The notes under the pieces are model-generated. The model did not search any database. It saw nothing but the letters and a program-made list of their open reading frames with translations, and was not told where the DNA came from. From Cyanosarcina radialis HA8281-LM2 (GTDB lineage: Bacteria; Cyanobacteriota; Cyanobacteriia; Cyanobacteriales; CCAP-1448), in NCBI GenBank assembly GCA_019359615.1, contig JAHHHA010000037.1, positions 1 to 60,351 on the forward strand: a stretch of 60,351 nt of DNA, given 5' to 3'. Position numbers and translations under genes: made by a program. Positions 1-8,909 of the stretch are shown here, in pieces; position 1 is the stretch's first letter, and each line of letters starts with the position of its first letter.

Positions 1-59
1 GAGTCAAGCCAGTTTCCAGTTCAGTCGCCAGCAATTCTCCATGACCAATTCAGGCGGTT

Positions 60-190
60 AGAGTCTTTCGTCCCTCTCCCGTGGGAGAGGGATTTAGGGT
101 GAGGGCGAGATGTGTATACACCGTAGCTCCCTTGGGAGAGGGGTGCCCGTTAGGGCGGGGTGAGGGCAAACCAGCTTTTGCTAAACGGAT
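60..190. repeat. Dispersed GGGAGAGGG-type palindromic repeat
   Basis: The first 237 bases hold no supportable gene. The stretch contains inverted CCCTCTCCC/GGGAGAGGG blocks, a GTGTATACACCGTAGCTCCC motif that recurs near 24.88 and 25.07 kb, and a right end (AAACGGATTTGATA) resembling the terminal repeat of the elements at 19.24-19.38 and 24.84-25.15 kb. It looks like a degenerate member of that non-coding family. Confidence 0.55.
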
Positions 191-237
191 TTGATATGAA
201 TATCTCTAGCGCCAACATCTCGACGAGATGCTCGCAC

Positions 238-1116
238 TCAAATCAGCCATTCTTGGTGGATTTTTTTAATAGCTTGTTCTTTAAACTTGGCTTCGATTTC
301 AATCCAAGGAGCGTTGGTGTAAGAACTGGGCATGGTAGAGATTAAGTCGCTGTGATTTGGATCGCCAAAGGCTTTGCGGCCATTAGAAATATGCACTAAT
401 TGCCACTCTGCCACCGGCCAAGTAGTGCGGGCAGCGGCTAGCATTTCGGCCACGCTGGGATGTTCGTAACTATCTAAACCTTCGTGAATGACGTGGTGAT
501 GGGCATCAAACACCATTGGCACGCCAGCAGCTTGGCAGACTTCTAGAATCTCGGTTGCACTGTAGGCATATTCATCATTTTCTAATGCCAGACGGCAACG
601 AATTGGTTCTGGTAAATTGCGAATTTGTTCTACGAGTCGTTCGGCTCGATTGGATTTGCCGCCGTGGATCTCGATCGTATTCCAAGGCGATCGATCTAGC
701 CCTAACATCTCTAAAATTTGGGCTTGCGTCTGAAGAATTTTGATGCTGTTTTCAATTACGGTAGGCGTATCGGAACTAATGACTACAAACTGGTCTGGAT
801 GAATGACTATGCGGATTTTTAAAGATTTAGCGCGATCGCCAATAGTCTTCATTTCGGCGCTCAACTGGGGCAATATTCCCTCTCCTTCTTCACTATCGGC
901 AAATGGAAATAACGCCGAAGTCAGTCGATAAAGTTGGATGTGATGGCGATCGCAAAAATCTAGAGCATTATTTAAAGTTTGCAAGTTGTCTTTATATAAC
1001 TTTTGCAAAACCTGCTCTTGTTCTGTAGGAGCTAACTGCAATAACCGCTTGCGCGTAATCGTGCGGTAGCGCACTTCTTTTGATGCCGTGATACATACTA
1101 ACCCTAGTTGAGGCAT
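238..1116 (-). CDS. uvsE: UV damage endonuclease UvsE/UVDE
   Basis: A 292-residue protein of the UVDE family, TIM-barrel endonucleases that nick DNA 5' of UV photoproducts and some other lesions. It runs from the typical GLVCIT opening through HPDQF (about 106-110), IHGGK (150-154), LEND (178-181) and DAHHH (204-208), which supply metal ligands and the barrel core. Length is normal and the ATG start gives the standard N-terminus. It lies 13 bp after a ClpP-like protease gene on the same strand, so co-transcription is likely. Such a repair enzyme fits a sunlight-exposed organism. The family call is firm; lesion range is inferred. Confidence 0.93.
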   Translation of the reverse strand: MPQLGLVCITASKEVRYRTITRKRLLQLAPTEQEQVLQKLYKDNLQTLNNALDFCDRHHIQLYRLTSALFPFADSEEGEGILPQLSAEMKTIGDRAKSLKIRIVIHPDQFVVISSDTPTVIENSIKILQTQAQILEMLGLDRSPWNTIEIHGGKSNRAERLVEQIRNLPEPIRCRLALENDEYAYSATEILEVCQAAGVPMVFDAHHHVIHEGLDSYEHPSVAEMLAAARTTWPVAEWQLVHISNGRKAFGDPNHSDLISTMPSSYTNAPWIEIEAKFKEQAIKKIHQEWLI

Positions 1117-1129
1117 TTTTGTCCGATTT

Positions 1130-2023
1130 TTAGCTTCTAATCGATCCGGTTTCGGGTAGAGGTCTACCTTTGGGTTCTGGAAAAGCCGGACGCGGTTTGT
1201 AAGGCATGGGAATATATTGCACTGAAGGTCTTCCTCCTTGAGGCTGAGGATACAGTTCCATCAGATTGTAAATCGCTTCCGGTAAGCCGATCGTAATTGG
1301 CAAACCCATTTCTCTAGCTTCTTCTACGGTAATCGGGTAGTCATGGGTAACTTTGCCAGTGGTCAGAGATTCGATAATAGATTCTACCTTTTCGGGGGCA
1401 ATTTTCGGGGCTGGGATATCATCGGCTAGCAACCTTCTGACAAATCTTTGCACCTGCTGGATCGCCTTACCAGCTAAATCGGCCATAATCAACGTTTCAT
1501 CGTCGATTTCACCAATAGGCTTTTCGGCAACAACCTTCAACAGGCTGGCAGCCGGGAAGTTACCTAATTGCGGATCGACAGGACCTAACACGGCGTTGGC
1601 ATCCATGGCAATTTCGTCGGCGGCTAAAGCCAGCAGAGTTCCTCCACTCATGGCATAGTGGGGGACTAAAACTGTCACTTTGGCTGGGTGACGCAATAGG
1701 GCCCTAGCGATTTGTTCTGTAGCTAAAACCAGACCTCCAGGCGTGTGCAAAACCAAGTCGATAGGCGTATTAGGCGGAGTGAGACGAATAGCCCGCAATA
1801 GCTGTTCTGAGTCTTCGATCGTGATATAGCGAGAAATAGGAATACCCAGCAAGCTAATCGATTCTTGACGATGAATCAGCAAAATAACTCGACTGCGCCG
1901 TTGCTGTTCCAATGCCTTTAGAGCTTGAATTCGCCGAAATTCGATCTGACGGCGCTGCCATAAAGGCTGTAAAGATGAAAATAGGAAAAACACCCAAAAT
2001 ATGTCAAAAAAGTTAAAGTTCAT
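1130..2023 (-). CDS. ClpP-like membrane-anchored serine peptidase (SDH family)
   Basis: A 297-residue protein of the serine dehydrogenase proteinase/ClpP-crotonase fold. Residues 1-20 are a hydrophobic helix (FFDIFWVFFLF) that probably anchors it in a membrane. The crotonase-type oxyanion loop HTPGG is at 93-97, and AMSGGT at 124-129 puts the nucleophile at Ser126; GPVDPQLG follows. The C-terminus is proline-rich. Relatives are annotated as SDH proteinases or ATP-independent ClpP-like proteases; the substrate is unknown. It is first in an apparent two-gene unit with uvsE. The peptidase fold is clear; physiological role is not. Confidence 0.85.
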   Translation of the reverse strand: MNFNFFDIFWVFFLFSSLQPLWQRRQIEFRRIQALKALEQQRRSRVILLIHRQESISLLGIPISRYITIEDSEQLLRAIRLTPPNTPIDLVLHTPGGLVLATEQIARALLRHPAKVTVLVPHYAMSGGTLLALAADEIAMDANAVLGPVDPQLGNFPAASLLKVVAEKPIGEIDDETLIMADLAGKAIQQVQRFVRRLLADDIPAPKIAPEKVESIIESLTTGKVTHDYPITVEEAREMGLPITIGLPEAIYNLMELYPQPQGGRPSVQYIPMPYKPRPAFPEPKGRPLPETGSIRS

Positions 2024-2251
2024 GAAAATTAATCCAAAAATAAGATTTGGCTTTGATTATCTCACTTTAATTTTTTATTGTTCTCTACCGCAGGAATTAT
2101 TTCTGATACCAAAATTTTCGGTTGTGGAGAGTTGAAAAAAAGAATAATAAACATAACCAAAGAAAGAGGTAGTAAACGACTTAGGAAAGAGTCTGAAAAA
2201 AAAAGGATCTACTAAGCTGGCTGGTGAGAAGTATAAATGAGAGTTCTAGTC

Positions 2252-3007
2252 ATGGACAACCAAGAAAATGTGACTAAATCTGCCGAGGAAATGAGGCAAG
2301 ATGCGACTTCTGCTGCCGAGAATGCGGCTGATTCTGCTAAAGAAATGGGTCAACAAGCTTTAGATGCCGTGGGGAATGCGGCTGATTCTGCTAAGGAAAT
2401 GGGGCAACAAGCTTTAGATGCTGTAGGCAATGCTGGTGATTCTGTCAAGGAAATGGGGCATCAGATGGCTTCGGCGGGAGATAATACGGCTGGCTCTGCT
2501 AAGAAAATGGCGGCGGCTCCCTTAGCTGCTAAAGAAGATGATGTCGAAGCTGCCAAGAAAGTGGTGACAGCCCCCTTACCTAAGCCTCCCTCTTTGCACG
2601 AACAAGCCAGCGTTCGGGAACTTAAATCTAGGCTGGAATGGGGCGAACCCGCTTTAACTATTCTTGACGTGCGCGATCGCGATACTTTTAATAAAGGTCA
2701 TATTACGGGAGCTATGCCCATGCCCCTAGACCAATTGGTAGACCGGGCGCAAGGTCTTAGTTTCAAGCGCGATATCTACGTCTACGGTGCTTCTGACGAA
2801 GAAACTTCTCAAGCCGCTCAACAACTTCGCGGTGCTGGATTTTGGAATGTAGCCGAACTCAAAGGCGGACTTAATGCCTGGAAAGCTATAGGCGGTCAGA
2901 CTGATGGCAGCGAAGAGACGGTGACTAAACTAACTCCTGGAGCTTTCAACGTGGTGGCGCGTCTCGCCCAGCACCGAGAACTCCAGCGCAAGGCCAAAGC
3001 TGTGTAA
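2252..3007 (+). CDS. Rhodanese-fold protein with amphipathic helical repeats
   Basis: About 251 residues from the ATG at 2252; an in-frame ATG lies at 2237. The first ~90 residues are Ala/Glu/Lys/Gln-rich and contain two near-identical repeats (NAADSAKEMGQQALDAVG) and a third degenerate one, recalling LEA or apolipoprotein-like amphipathic helices. The second half is a rhodanese domain (LTILDVRDRDTFNKGHI through LKGGLNAW). The catalytic loop reads YVYGASDEE where active sulfurtransferases have a cysteine, so it is probably catalytically dead and a binding or scaffold module. It stands alone between repeat-rich spacers. Function is unknown. Confidence 0.8.
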   Translation: MDNQENVTKSAEEMRQDATSAAENAADSAKEMGQQALDAVGNAADSAKEMGQQALDAVGNAGDSVKEMGHQMASAGDNTAGSAKKMAAAPLAAKEDDVEAAKKVVTAPLPKPPSLHEQASVRELKSRLEWGEPALTILDVRDRDTFNKGHITGAMPMPLDQLVDRAQGLSFKRDIYVYGASDEETSQAAQQLRGAGFWNVAELKGGLNAWKAIGGQTDGSEETVTKLTPGAFNVVARLAQHRELQRKAKAV

Positions 3008-3029
3008 GAGCGAATGCCTTATATCCTAG

Positions 3030-3245
3030 ATAGGGGCGCAAAGCATTCATCCGCGTCAAATTAACGGTAAAAAGCACGCTCCGCCAGGGGTTGAAAACCC
3101 CTGTCTCAAAGCAAAAGTCCTCTAAAGAGGACTGGCCGATCTGTGTGAATCTCACATAATTTCCTTCTTTAGTCCATTTCAATGGACTTGAGCTATTAGC
3201 CAGGGGTTTTGAACCCCTGGCGTTGATAGCTCAAATTCATGGTGC
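3030..3245. repeat. Dispersed palindromic repeat (CAGGGGTT...AACCCCTG family)
   Basis: The spacer contains CCAGGGGTTGAAAACCCCTG, AGTCCTCTAAAGAGGACT, AGTCCATTTCAATGGACT and CCAGGGGTTTTGAACCCCTGG, four short perfect or near-perfect inverted repeats. The same modules recur at 17.92-18.03 kb and part of them at 8.83 kb. It is a non-coding dispersed repeat that could fold into several hairpins, possibly ending transcription between the flanking convergent genes. Confidence 0.75.
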
Positions 3246-3281
3246 GACAAATGGTATGACTTTTGACTCGATCGAATACTT

Positions 3282-4778
3282 TTAAGAACGGTTGTCGATT
3301 TGAGCGCGTTGCAACTGGCCGGAAAAGTCTACATAAACCGTCTTCCATTCCGTAAAGATATCAAGGGCGGTACTACCAGCTTCGCGGTGGCCGTTGCCTG
3401 TTTGTTTTACCCCACCAAAAGGTAAGTGGACCTCGGCTCCAATAGTCGGGCCGTTAATGTAAGTGATGCCCGCTTCAATATCTCGCATCGCTTGAAAAGC
3501 TAGGTTGACATCGCGAGTATAAATTGATGAGGAAAGTCCATAAGGAGTATCGTTCAAAACGGCGATCGCCTCTTGAAAAGAATTCACTTCAATTAAAGAC
3601 AATACCGGCCCGAAAATCTCTTCGCGAGCCACCCGCATTTGCGGAGTAACTCCATCCAAAATAGTAGGCAGAAAGAAGGAGCCGTGCTGCAAGGTTTCAT
3701 CTTTAGGTACTTCTCCACCAATTAACACCTTAGCGCCCTCGCTGCGAGCGACTTCTAGGTAATCAATGACCCGTTTTAACTGGGCTGGATTTACCAAAGG
3801 CCCGATCTGAGTTTGAGGATCGATCGCTGCCCCCAAACGCAACTGACGAGTGCGTTCTACCAATTTGGCAGTGAATTCGGCTTTAATGTCGCGGTGCAAA
3901 ATTAACCGACTGGTAGCCGTACAGCGTTGCCCCGTCGTTCCAAACGCGCCCCACAATGCCCCCTCTAATGCCAGTTCTAAATCGGCATCCTCCATCACTA
4001 CTTGAGCGTTTTTACCCCCCATTTCCAGGCAAACTCTTTTGTGAGTGCGTCCGCAGGTTGAGGCTACCTCTGCCCCCGTCTCGGAAGAGCCAGTAAAGGA
4101 AACTAAGTCAATTCCAGGATGCTCTAATAATGCCCGCCCCACCTCTTGACCGGAACCGTGAATCAAATTGACTACACCCGCTGGCAACCCAGCCTCGTGA
4201 AAGATCTGCACTAACAGGTTGGCACAGGCTGAAGTATCCTTAGCAGGTTTAAAAATTATCGTATTGCCGCAGACCAAAGCTGGCAAAGCCTTCCAGCAAG
4301 GAATGGCCACCGGAAAATTCCACGGGGTTATCAAAGCGCAAACCCCAATCGGCATCCGCACCGTCATGGCAAACTTGTTGCTCAACTCTGAAGTGGTGGT
4401 TTGCCCGAACAGCCGCCGACCTTCCCCAGCATAGTAGAAAGCACAGTCGATCGCTTCTTGAACGTCGCCGCGAGACTCGGTGAGGGGTTTGCCCATCTCC
4501 CGACTCATTAACTGGGCTAGTTCTTCTTTTTTCTGACCCAGAAGTTCGCCGATGCGATAGATGAATTCGGCTCTAGCTGGCGCGGGAACCAGCCGCCAGG
4601 TACGATAGGCTTGATGCGCGGCGTTAACTGCGATCTCGACATCGGCCGCATCCGATCGCGGTAAGGTGGCGACAACTTCATTCCAGTTAGCCGGATTGCG
4701 ACTTTCTAGAGTGGCTGGCGATCGCGCGGGTTTCCACTCACCATTAATATAATTCAGGCACGTTAAGGTTTCGGTCAT
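3282..4778 (-). CDS. NAD(P)-dependent aldehyde dehydrogenase
   Basis: A 498-residue full-length aldehyde dehydrogenase. The start is taken at the ATG giving MTETLTC; an upstream in-frame codon would add four residues. ITPWNFPVAIP and the KPA motif bind the cofactor, LEMGGKNAQ holds the general-base glutamate, and TTGQRCTATSR the nucleophilic cysteine. EEIFGPVLSL and a C-terminal TIGAEVHLPFGGVKQTGNG resemble the semialdehyde dehydrogenase branch of the superfamily (alpha-aminoadipic or ketoglutaric semialdehyde type). Oxidation of an aldehyde or semialdehyde to the acid is secure; the substrate cannot be read from sequence or context. Confidence 0.9.
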   Translation of the reverse strand: MTETLTCLNYINGEWKPARSPATLESRNPANWNEVVATLPRSDAADVEIAVNAAHQAYRTWRLVPAPARAEFIYRIGELLGQKKEELAQLMSREMGKPLTESRGDVQEAIDCAFYYAGEGRRLFGQTTTSELSNKFAMTVRMPIGVCALITPWNFPVAIPCWKALPALVCGNTIIFKPAKDTSACANLLVQIFHEAGLPAGVVNLIHGSGQEVGRALLEHPGIDLVSFTGSSETGAEVASTCGRTHKRVCLEMGGKNAQVVMEDADLELALEGALWGAFGTTGQRCTATSRLILHRDIKAEFTAKLVERTRQLRLGAAIDPQTQIGPLVNPAQLKRVIDYLEVARSEGAKVLIGGEVPKDETLQHGSFFLPTILDGVTPQMRVAREEIFGPVLSLIEVNSFQEAIAVLNDTPYGLSSSIYTRDVNLAFQAMRDIEAGITYINGPTIGAEVHLPFGGVKQTGNGHREAGSTALDIFTEWKTVYVDFSGQLQRAQIDNRS

Positions 4779-4782
4779 AACA

Positions 4783-4816
4783 ATTCGCAATTAACAATTC
4801 GCAATTCGCAATTGAC
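4783..4816. repeat. Tandem CAATTCG / AATTGCG short repeats
   Basis: Alternating CAATTCG, AATTAAC and CAATTGA heptamer-like units lie just upstream of the aldehyde dehydrogenase. Similar ATTCGCAATT runs occur at 5.43-5.45, 19.22 and 19.47 kb. This is the short tandemly repeated repetitive sequence type common in filamentous cyanobacteria. Confidence 0.6.
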
Positions 4817-4962
4817 CCGATGCCAGAAGGCAATAGCTCTGAGATCGGGAATAAGTTGTTTTAACATCTCGACTTACTTTTGCTCCCAAATCCCTATAGC
4901 ATCTATGTTAGCGACTTTTGGGAGGCAGAGGGAGAGAGGGCGAGGAAGGGGAGCAAATATAC

Positions 4963-5436
4963 ATGAATTTAGATGAGTTACCACCAGGATGTAGGATTCG
5001 ATCGGCTGAGGCTGAGGATATCTGGGCAATTCGGAAATTGGTTTTGAGGGCGATGCTCGATCCGACTCAGTTGCGTTGGTCGCAGTTTTGGGTAATTGAA
5101 TGCAGCGGGCAAATAGTAGCTTGCGGACAATTGCGCTCTTTTGCCGGAGCGCAAGAACTCGGTAGTTTGGTAGTAGCACCTGCATGGCGCGATCGCGGTT
5201 TGGGTAGCTATCTCACTTGCCATCTCATCGCCCAGGCTACCGAACCGCTTTATATCGAATGCTTGGGTAGTAAGTTAGCCAAATTTTACAGTCGCTTTGG
5301 CTTTACTCCCATGGCTTGGCAAGAGTTGCCACCACCTCTAAAAAGGAAGTTTGGTTTTACTCAATTAGCTGCCAAACTCATACCCATAATTTCAGTCAAA
5401 ATTATGGAATATCGGAAAACAATTGCCAATTCGTAA
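4963..5436 (+). CDS. GNAT family N-acetyltransferase
   Basis: 157 residues when started at the ATG at 4963; the longer reading frame begins in a purine-rich non-coding tract. The acetyl-CoA-binding signature appears as LGSLVVAPAWRDRGLGSYL, and the tail reads YIECLGSKLAKFYSRFGF, the usual GNAT strand plus the Phe-Tyr segment. It should transfer an acetyl group to an unknown amine or amino acid. It is monocistronic and divergent from the aldehyde dehydrogenase. Family is sure, substrate unknown. Confidence 0.85.
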   Translation: MNLDELPPGCRIRSAEAEDIWAIRKLVLRAMLDPTQLRWSQFWVIECSGQIVACGQLRSFAGAQELGSLVVAPAWRDRGLGSYLTCHLIAQATEPLYIECLGSKLAKFYSRFGFTPMAWQELPPPLKRKFGFTQLAAKLIPIISVKIMEYRKTIANS

Positions 5437-5455
5437 TTCGCAATTCGCAATTAAA

Positions 5456-5486
5456 GTGGGACAGCCGGGACGGCTATCCCACAAGT
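5456..5486. repeat. Dispersed palindrome GTGGGACAGCC...GGCTATCCCAC
   Basis: A hairpin-forming sequence, GTGGGACAGCCGGGACGGCT followed by ATCCCAC, ending in ACAAG. Related copies lie at 50.98-51.01 kb, 55.80-55.83 kb and, degenerate, at 59.14-59.19 kb. Here it follows the stop codon of the GNAT gene and may act as a bidirectional terminator between convergent genes. Confidence 0.65.
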
Positions 5487-5554
5487 CAATAGACATCTCC
5501 AAAAATTCTTGTAAGGTAGGCATCCTGCCTGCCTTTGAACTGACAGCGATCGCA

Positions 5555-6274
5555 TTACGCGGCCTGCAAACTAGGAGTGGCAAACCACATTCTTTTACCT
5601 GCTGAAGTTAGATTTTCCTGTTGGATCTCGGTCAGACAAACCAATTCGTCGCCTTGGAGATGACCGGGATTTCGATCGTTGAAGAAGTTGATATGAGGAT
5701 CTTGCAACCGTTCTGGAGGAATTCCTTTGAGTCCGTTGCGCAGGACGTGAGTATGAGGAAAGCGGACGATTCCTGTGGATTGGCTGTAGCAGTTGCCAAA
5801 GCGATCGCTTGCCAAAAAGTCCATCAATTTCTTCACCTCTGGTGGTGCAGGCCGATCGTAACGCGGGTAAAACTCTTGCCAGAAAGTTGGTAGAAAGCGG
5901 TAGGTACGATATCCAGAAGAGATTAACAGCCAGTAAAACTTCCCTCTAGGATACTGAAGGCGCAGTCGATCGACTGAGGCAATCCAAGTTCGCGACAGCA
6001 CCGAACTCGACCAAGCACTGGGGTCCATAATGGTATCGCCAGAGTATACAACTGTCATGATTTCTCCCTCGAACTCGGTTTCGTAGATCGAGAGGGTAGA
6101 AAAACCCTTGAGGATGCCGCTTTCATCTGCCAACCAGATTACCCAGTTTTTGTTCTCTAAGTCGGTGTCGAATACCTCTCGCTTGACACCTTCAAAGTGA
6201 GTCCCCAAGAGGGCATACATCGCATCCCGTTCGGGAAGGGTTAGCTGCTGAGTGGCAATGAGTCTGGCTTTCAT
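5555..6274 (-). CDS. Uncharacterised protein, possible GNAT-like fold
   Basis: 239 residues starting at a clear ATG. The N-terminus (MKARLIATQQLTLPERDAMY, later WVIWLADESGILKGFSTLSI) has the alternation of an acetyltransferase first half, but no confident acetyl-CoA loop is visible and the rest (FYWLLISSGYRTYRFLPTFW) is not a family I can name. It has no membrane segment or signal peptide. It lies between a GNAT gene and pcrA with its own transcription direction. A conserved cyanobacterial hypothetical is my best label. Confidence 0.7.
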   Translation of the reverse strand: MKARLIATQQLTLPERDAMYALLGTHFEGVKREVFDTDLENKNWVIWLADESGILKGFSTLSIYETEFEGEIMTVVYSGDTIMDPSAWSSSVLSRTWIASVDRLRLQYPRGKFYWLLISSGYRTYRFLPTFWQEFYPRYDRPAPPEVKKLMDFLASDRFGNCYSQSTGIVRFPHTHVLRNGLKGIPPERLQDPHINFFNDRNPGHLQGDELVCLTEIQQENLTSAGKRMWFATPSLQAA

Positions 6275-6456
6275 CTGGGGAAGGGCGATCGGTGTCTATA
6301 TACCCAAACTGTAATCTTTACTCTCCCCTAACTGGTAAAGGTAGTGTGACAAAAAATTAACTGTCCTATCGATCGCTCCCACCAAACTAGCCGAAAAACG
6401 ATTGGCCTCGATTCTGCAAGATAAGATATTAATCGGGAAATACCAAAGCGATCGCC

Positions 6457-8784
6457 ATGAATGCAACTACAGACTTTCTCAGCCACCTCAACTCATCTCA
6501 ACGCCGCGCTGTCGAGCATTTCTGCGGTCCTCTGTTGGTCGTTGCTGGTGCTGGTTCGGGAAAAACTAGAGCGTTGACTTATCGGATTGCGAATTTAATT
6601 CTTAAGCACCGCGTCGATCCGGAAAACATTCTCGCCGTCACTTTTACCAATAAAGCCGCGCGGGAGATGAAAGAGCGAATCGAGATCTTATTTGCTACGC
6701 AGCAAGCTGAAGCTGTATACGGGAAACCTTGGGAAAATTTAGCTCCAGAGGAACAAACCAGGCTGCAAGCTCAAGTCTATAAAAAATACATTAAAAATTT
6801 GTGGATCGGGACGTTTCACAGTTTATTTGCCCGCATCTTGCGATTCGATATTGAAAAATATCAAGATGAGAAAAAACGCCAATGGAACCGCAACTTTACG
6901 ATTTTTGATGAATCTGATGCTCAAACGCTGGTCAAAGAAATAGTCCTCAAGCAGCTTAATTTAGATGATAAAAAATTCGAGCCGCGTGGCGTTCGTTATG
7001 CCATTAGCAATGCTAAAAACTTAGGTTTATCTCCCAGGCAATTTGAAGCCGAACAGCCAAATTATCGGGGTCGGGTAATCGCCGAGGTTTATACTGCTTA
7101 TCAAGATCGGCTGGCAGAAAATAACGGCCTAGATTTCGACGATTTGATTTTAACTCCAGTAAACTTATTCCTGCAAAACGAGCAAATATTAAATTATTGG
7201 CATCAGCGATTTCATCACATTTTAGTCGATGAATATCAAGATACTAACCGCACTCAGTACGAGCTAATTCGTTTGCTGACGACTAATGGGGAAGACCCGC
7301 AACAATTTAATAAATGGCAAAATCGATCGGTATTTGTAGTGGGCGATGTCGATCAGGCAATTTATAGTTTTCGGATGGCAGATTTTCGGATTTTGCTAGA
7401 ATTTCAACAAGATTTTGGCGATGGTTTATCTGACGAAGATACCCAAAGCACAGTCAAACTAGAAGAAAACTACCGTTCTCAAAGAACGATTTTAGAAGCA
7501 GCAAATCAACTAATTGAAAATAACACTCAACGGATTGAAAAAATTCTCCGTCCCACTCGCGATGAAGGCGAATTGATTTACTGCCATCGGGCTGAAAATC
7601 AAGATTATGAAGCCGATTTTGTCGTGCAGCAAATTCGCCAACTAACAACTAATAGCTCGGAATTCGATCTAGGTAGCTTTGCCATTCTTTACCGGATCAA
7701 CGCTCAATCTCGCGCGTTAGAAGAAGTTTTAGTACGCTGGGGGGTAAATTATCAAATAGTTGGGGGATTGAAGTTTTACGATCGCAAAGAAGTTAAAGAT
7801 GCCCTAGCCTACCTCAGAATTTTAGTTAATCCTGCCGATACAGTCAGCTTGAAACGGGTAATTAATACCCCCCGTCGCGGCATTGGCGATACGACGATCG
7901 ATCGCTTGCAAACTGCCGCTCAAGAATTAGGAGTGCCCTTGTGGGAAATTATTGAAGATGAAACTTCAGTCAAAACTTTAGCCGGACGCACCGCCAAACC
8001 CATCATGGAATTCGTCAAACTAATTGCCAAGGTAAAAGCTGAATTAGCAAATCTCTTGCCTTCAGAAGCCCTTAGAGAGTTAATGGAAGCATCCGGTTAC
8101 ATCCAGGATTTAAAAAATCAGGGTACGGATGAAGCTGAAGGTAGAATCGCCAACATCCAAGAATTATTTAGTGCGATCGTCCAATTTGAAGAAACTAACG
8201 AGGAACCCACCCTAGAAAACTTTTTAGCCAATGCTTCCTTAGCTTCCGATTTAGACAACTTGCAAGAGGGACAAAAAGCCGTATCGCTGATGACATTGCA
8301 CTCAGCTAAAGGATTGGAATTCCCCGTAGTATTTTTAGTCGGGATGGAGCAAGGATTGTTGCCTTACAGCCGCAGTTTAGACAATCCCGAAGCCATAGAA
8401 GAAGAACGCCGCCTGTGCTATGTCGGCATTACCCGCGCCCAAGAAAGATTGTATCTCACCCATACGCGAGAACGGCAATTGTGGGGTTATCCTCAACCAG
8501 CTATGAAATCGCAGTTTTTAGCTGAATTACCAGCAGAGTTGTTGACGAGTAGAGCTAAGACTAAAACTGCCAGCGGGACTAAAGCAACCGCATTAAAATC
8601 GGCAAAAATTCAAGAAATTGAAGACTGGAAACTAGGCGATCGCCTGCTGCATCCTACTTTTGGAATCGGAGAAATTACTCACCTTTTCGGCACGGGGAAA
8701 AAACTTTCTATAGCCGTCAAATTTGCTGATGCCGGACAAAAAATTATCGACCCCAAAATTGCTAAAGTACAACGATTGGAGTGA
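6457..8784 (+). CDS. pcrA: ATP-dependent DNA helicase PcrA/UvrD type
   Basis: 775 residues of superfamily 1A helicase. Walker A is GAGSGKT near residue 31, motif Ia TFTNKAAREMKERI, motif II DEYQDTN at about 258-264, motif III GDVDQAIYSFR near 297, motif V LMTLHSAKGLEFPVVFLVG and motif VI YVGITRAQERLYLTHTR near 653. The last ~50 residues (GDRLLHPTFGIGEITHLFGT) form the small beta-barrel typical of PcrA C-termini, which contacts RNA polymerase in known members. It unwinds DNA 3'-5' in repair and in removing recombinase or stalled complexes. A 57-residue segment (AVYGKPWENLAPEEQTRL region) lengthens the 1B domain slightly. Confidence 0.95.
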   Translation: MNATTDFLSHLNSSQRRAVEHFCGPLLVVAGAGSGKTRALTYRIANLILKHRVDPENILAVTFTNKAAREMKERIEILFATQQAEAVYGKPWENLAPEEQTRLQAQVYKKYIKNLWIGTFHSLFARILRFDIEKYQDEKKRQWNRNFTIFDESDAQTLVKEIVLKQLNLDDKKFEPRGVRYAISNAKNLGLSPRQFEAEQPNYRGRVIAEVYTAYQDRLAENNGLDFDDLILTPVNLFLQNEQILNYWHQRFHHILVDEYQDTNRTQYELIRLLTTNGEDPQQFNKWQNRSVFVVGDVDQAIYSFRMADFRILLEFQQDFGDGLSDEDTQSTVKLEENYRSQRTILEAANQLIENNTQRIEKILRPTRDEGELIYCHRAENQDYEADFVVQQIRQLTTNSSEFDLGSFAILYRINAQSRALEEVLVRWGVNYQIVGGLKFYDRKEVKDALAYLRILVNPADTVSLKRVINTPRRGIGDTTIDRLQTAAQELGVPLWEIIEDETSVKTLAGRTAKPIMEFVKLIAKVKAELANLLPSEALRELMEASGYIQDLKNQGTDEAEGRIANIQELFSAIVQFEETNEEPTLENFLANASLASDLDNLQEGQKAVSLMTLHSAKGLEFPVVFLVGMEQGLLPYSRSLDNPEAIEEERRLCYVGITRAQERLYLTHTRERQLWGYPQPAMKSQFLAELPAELLTSRAKTKTASGTKATALKSAKIQEIEDWKLGDRLLHPTFGIGEITHLFGTGKKLSIAVKFADAGQKIIDPKIAKVQRLE

Positions 8785-8809
8785 GATTTATTCGATCGGG
8801 CGAATGAAT

Positions 8810-8850
8810 TCGCGGCTATACAATCAAAGTCCGCCTACGCGGACTAAAGA
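8810..8850. repeat. Short dispersed repeat with AGTCCGC...GCGGACT hairpin
   Basis: The spacer after pcrA contains AAAGTCCGCCTACGCGGACT, an inverted repeat related to the AGTCC/GGACT modules of the repeats at 3.1 and 17.9 kb. It may serve as the pcrA terminator. Confidence 0.5.
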
Positions 8851-8909
8851 ATAAATGGGATTTTGAAACCATGTCTGTAAATCTCACACCATACATCTGA
8901 GGAGATATC

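Noticed and set aside
2946..3182. 78-codon antisense frame over the rhodanese gene end
   Set aside because: Shadow of the coding region plus palindromic repeat.
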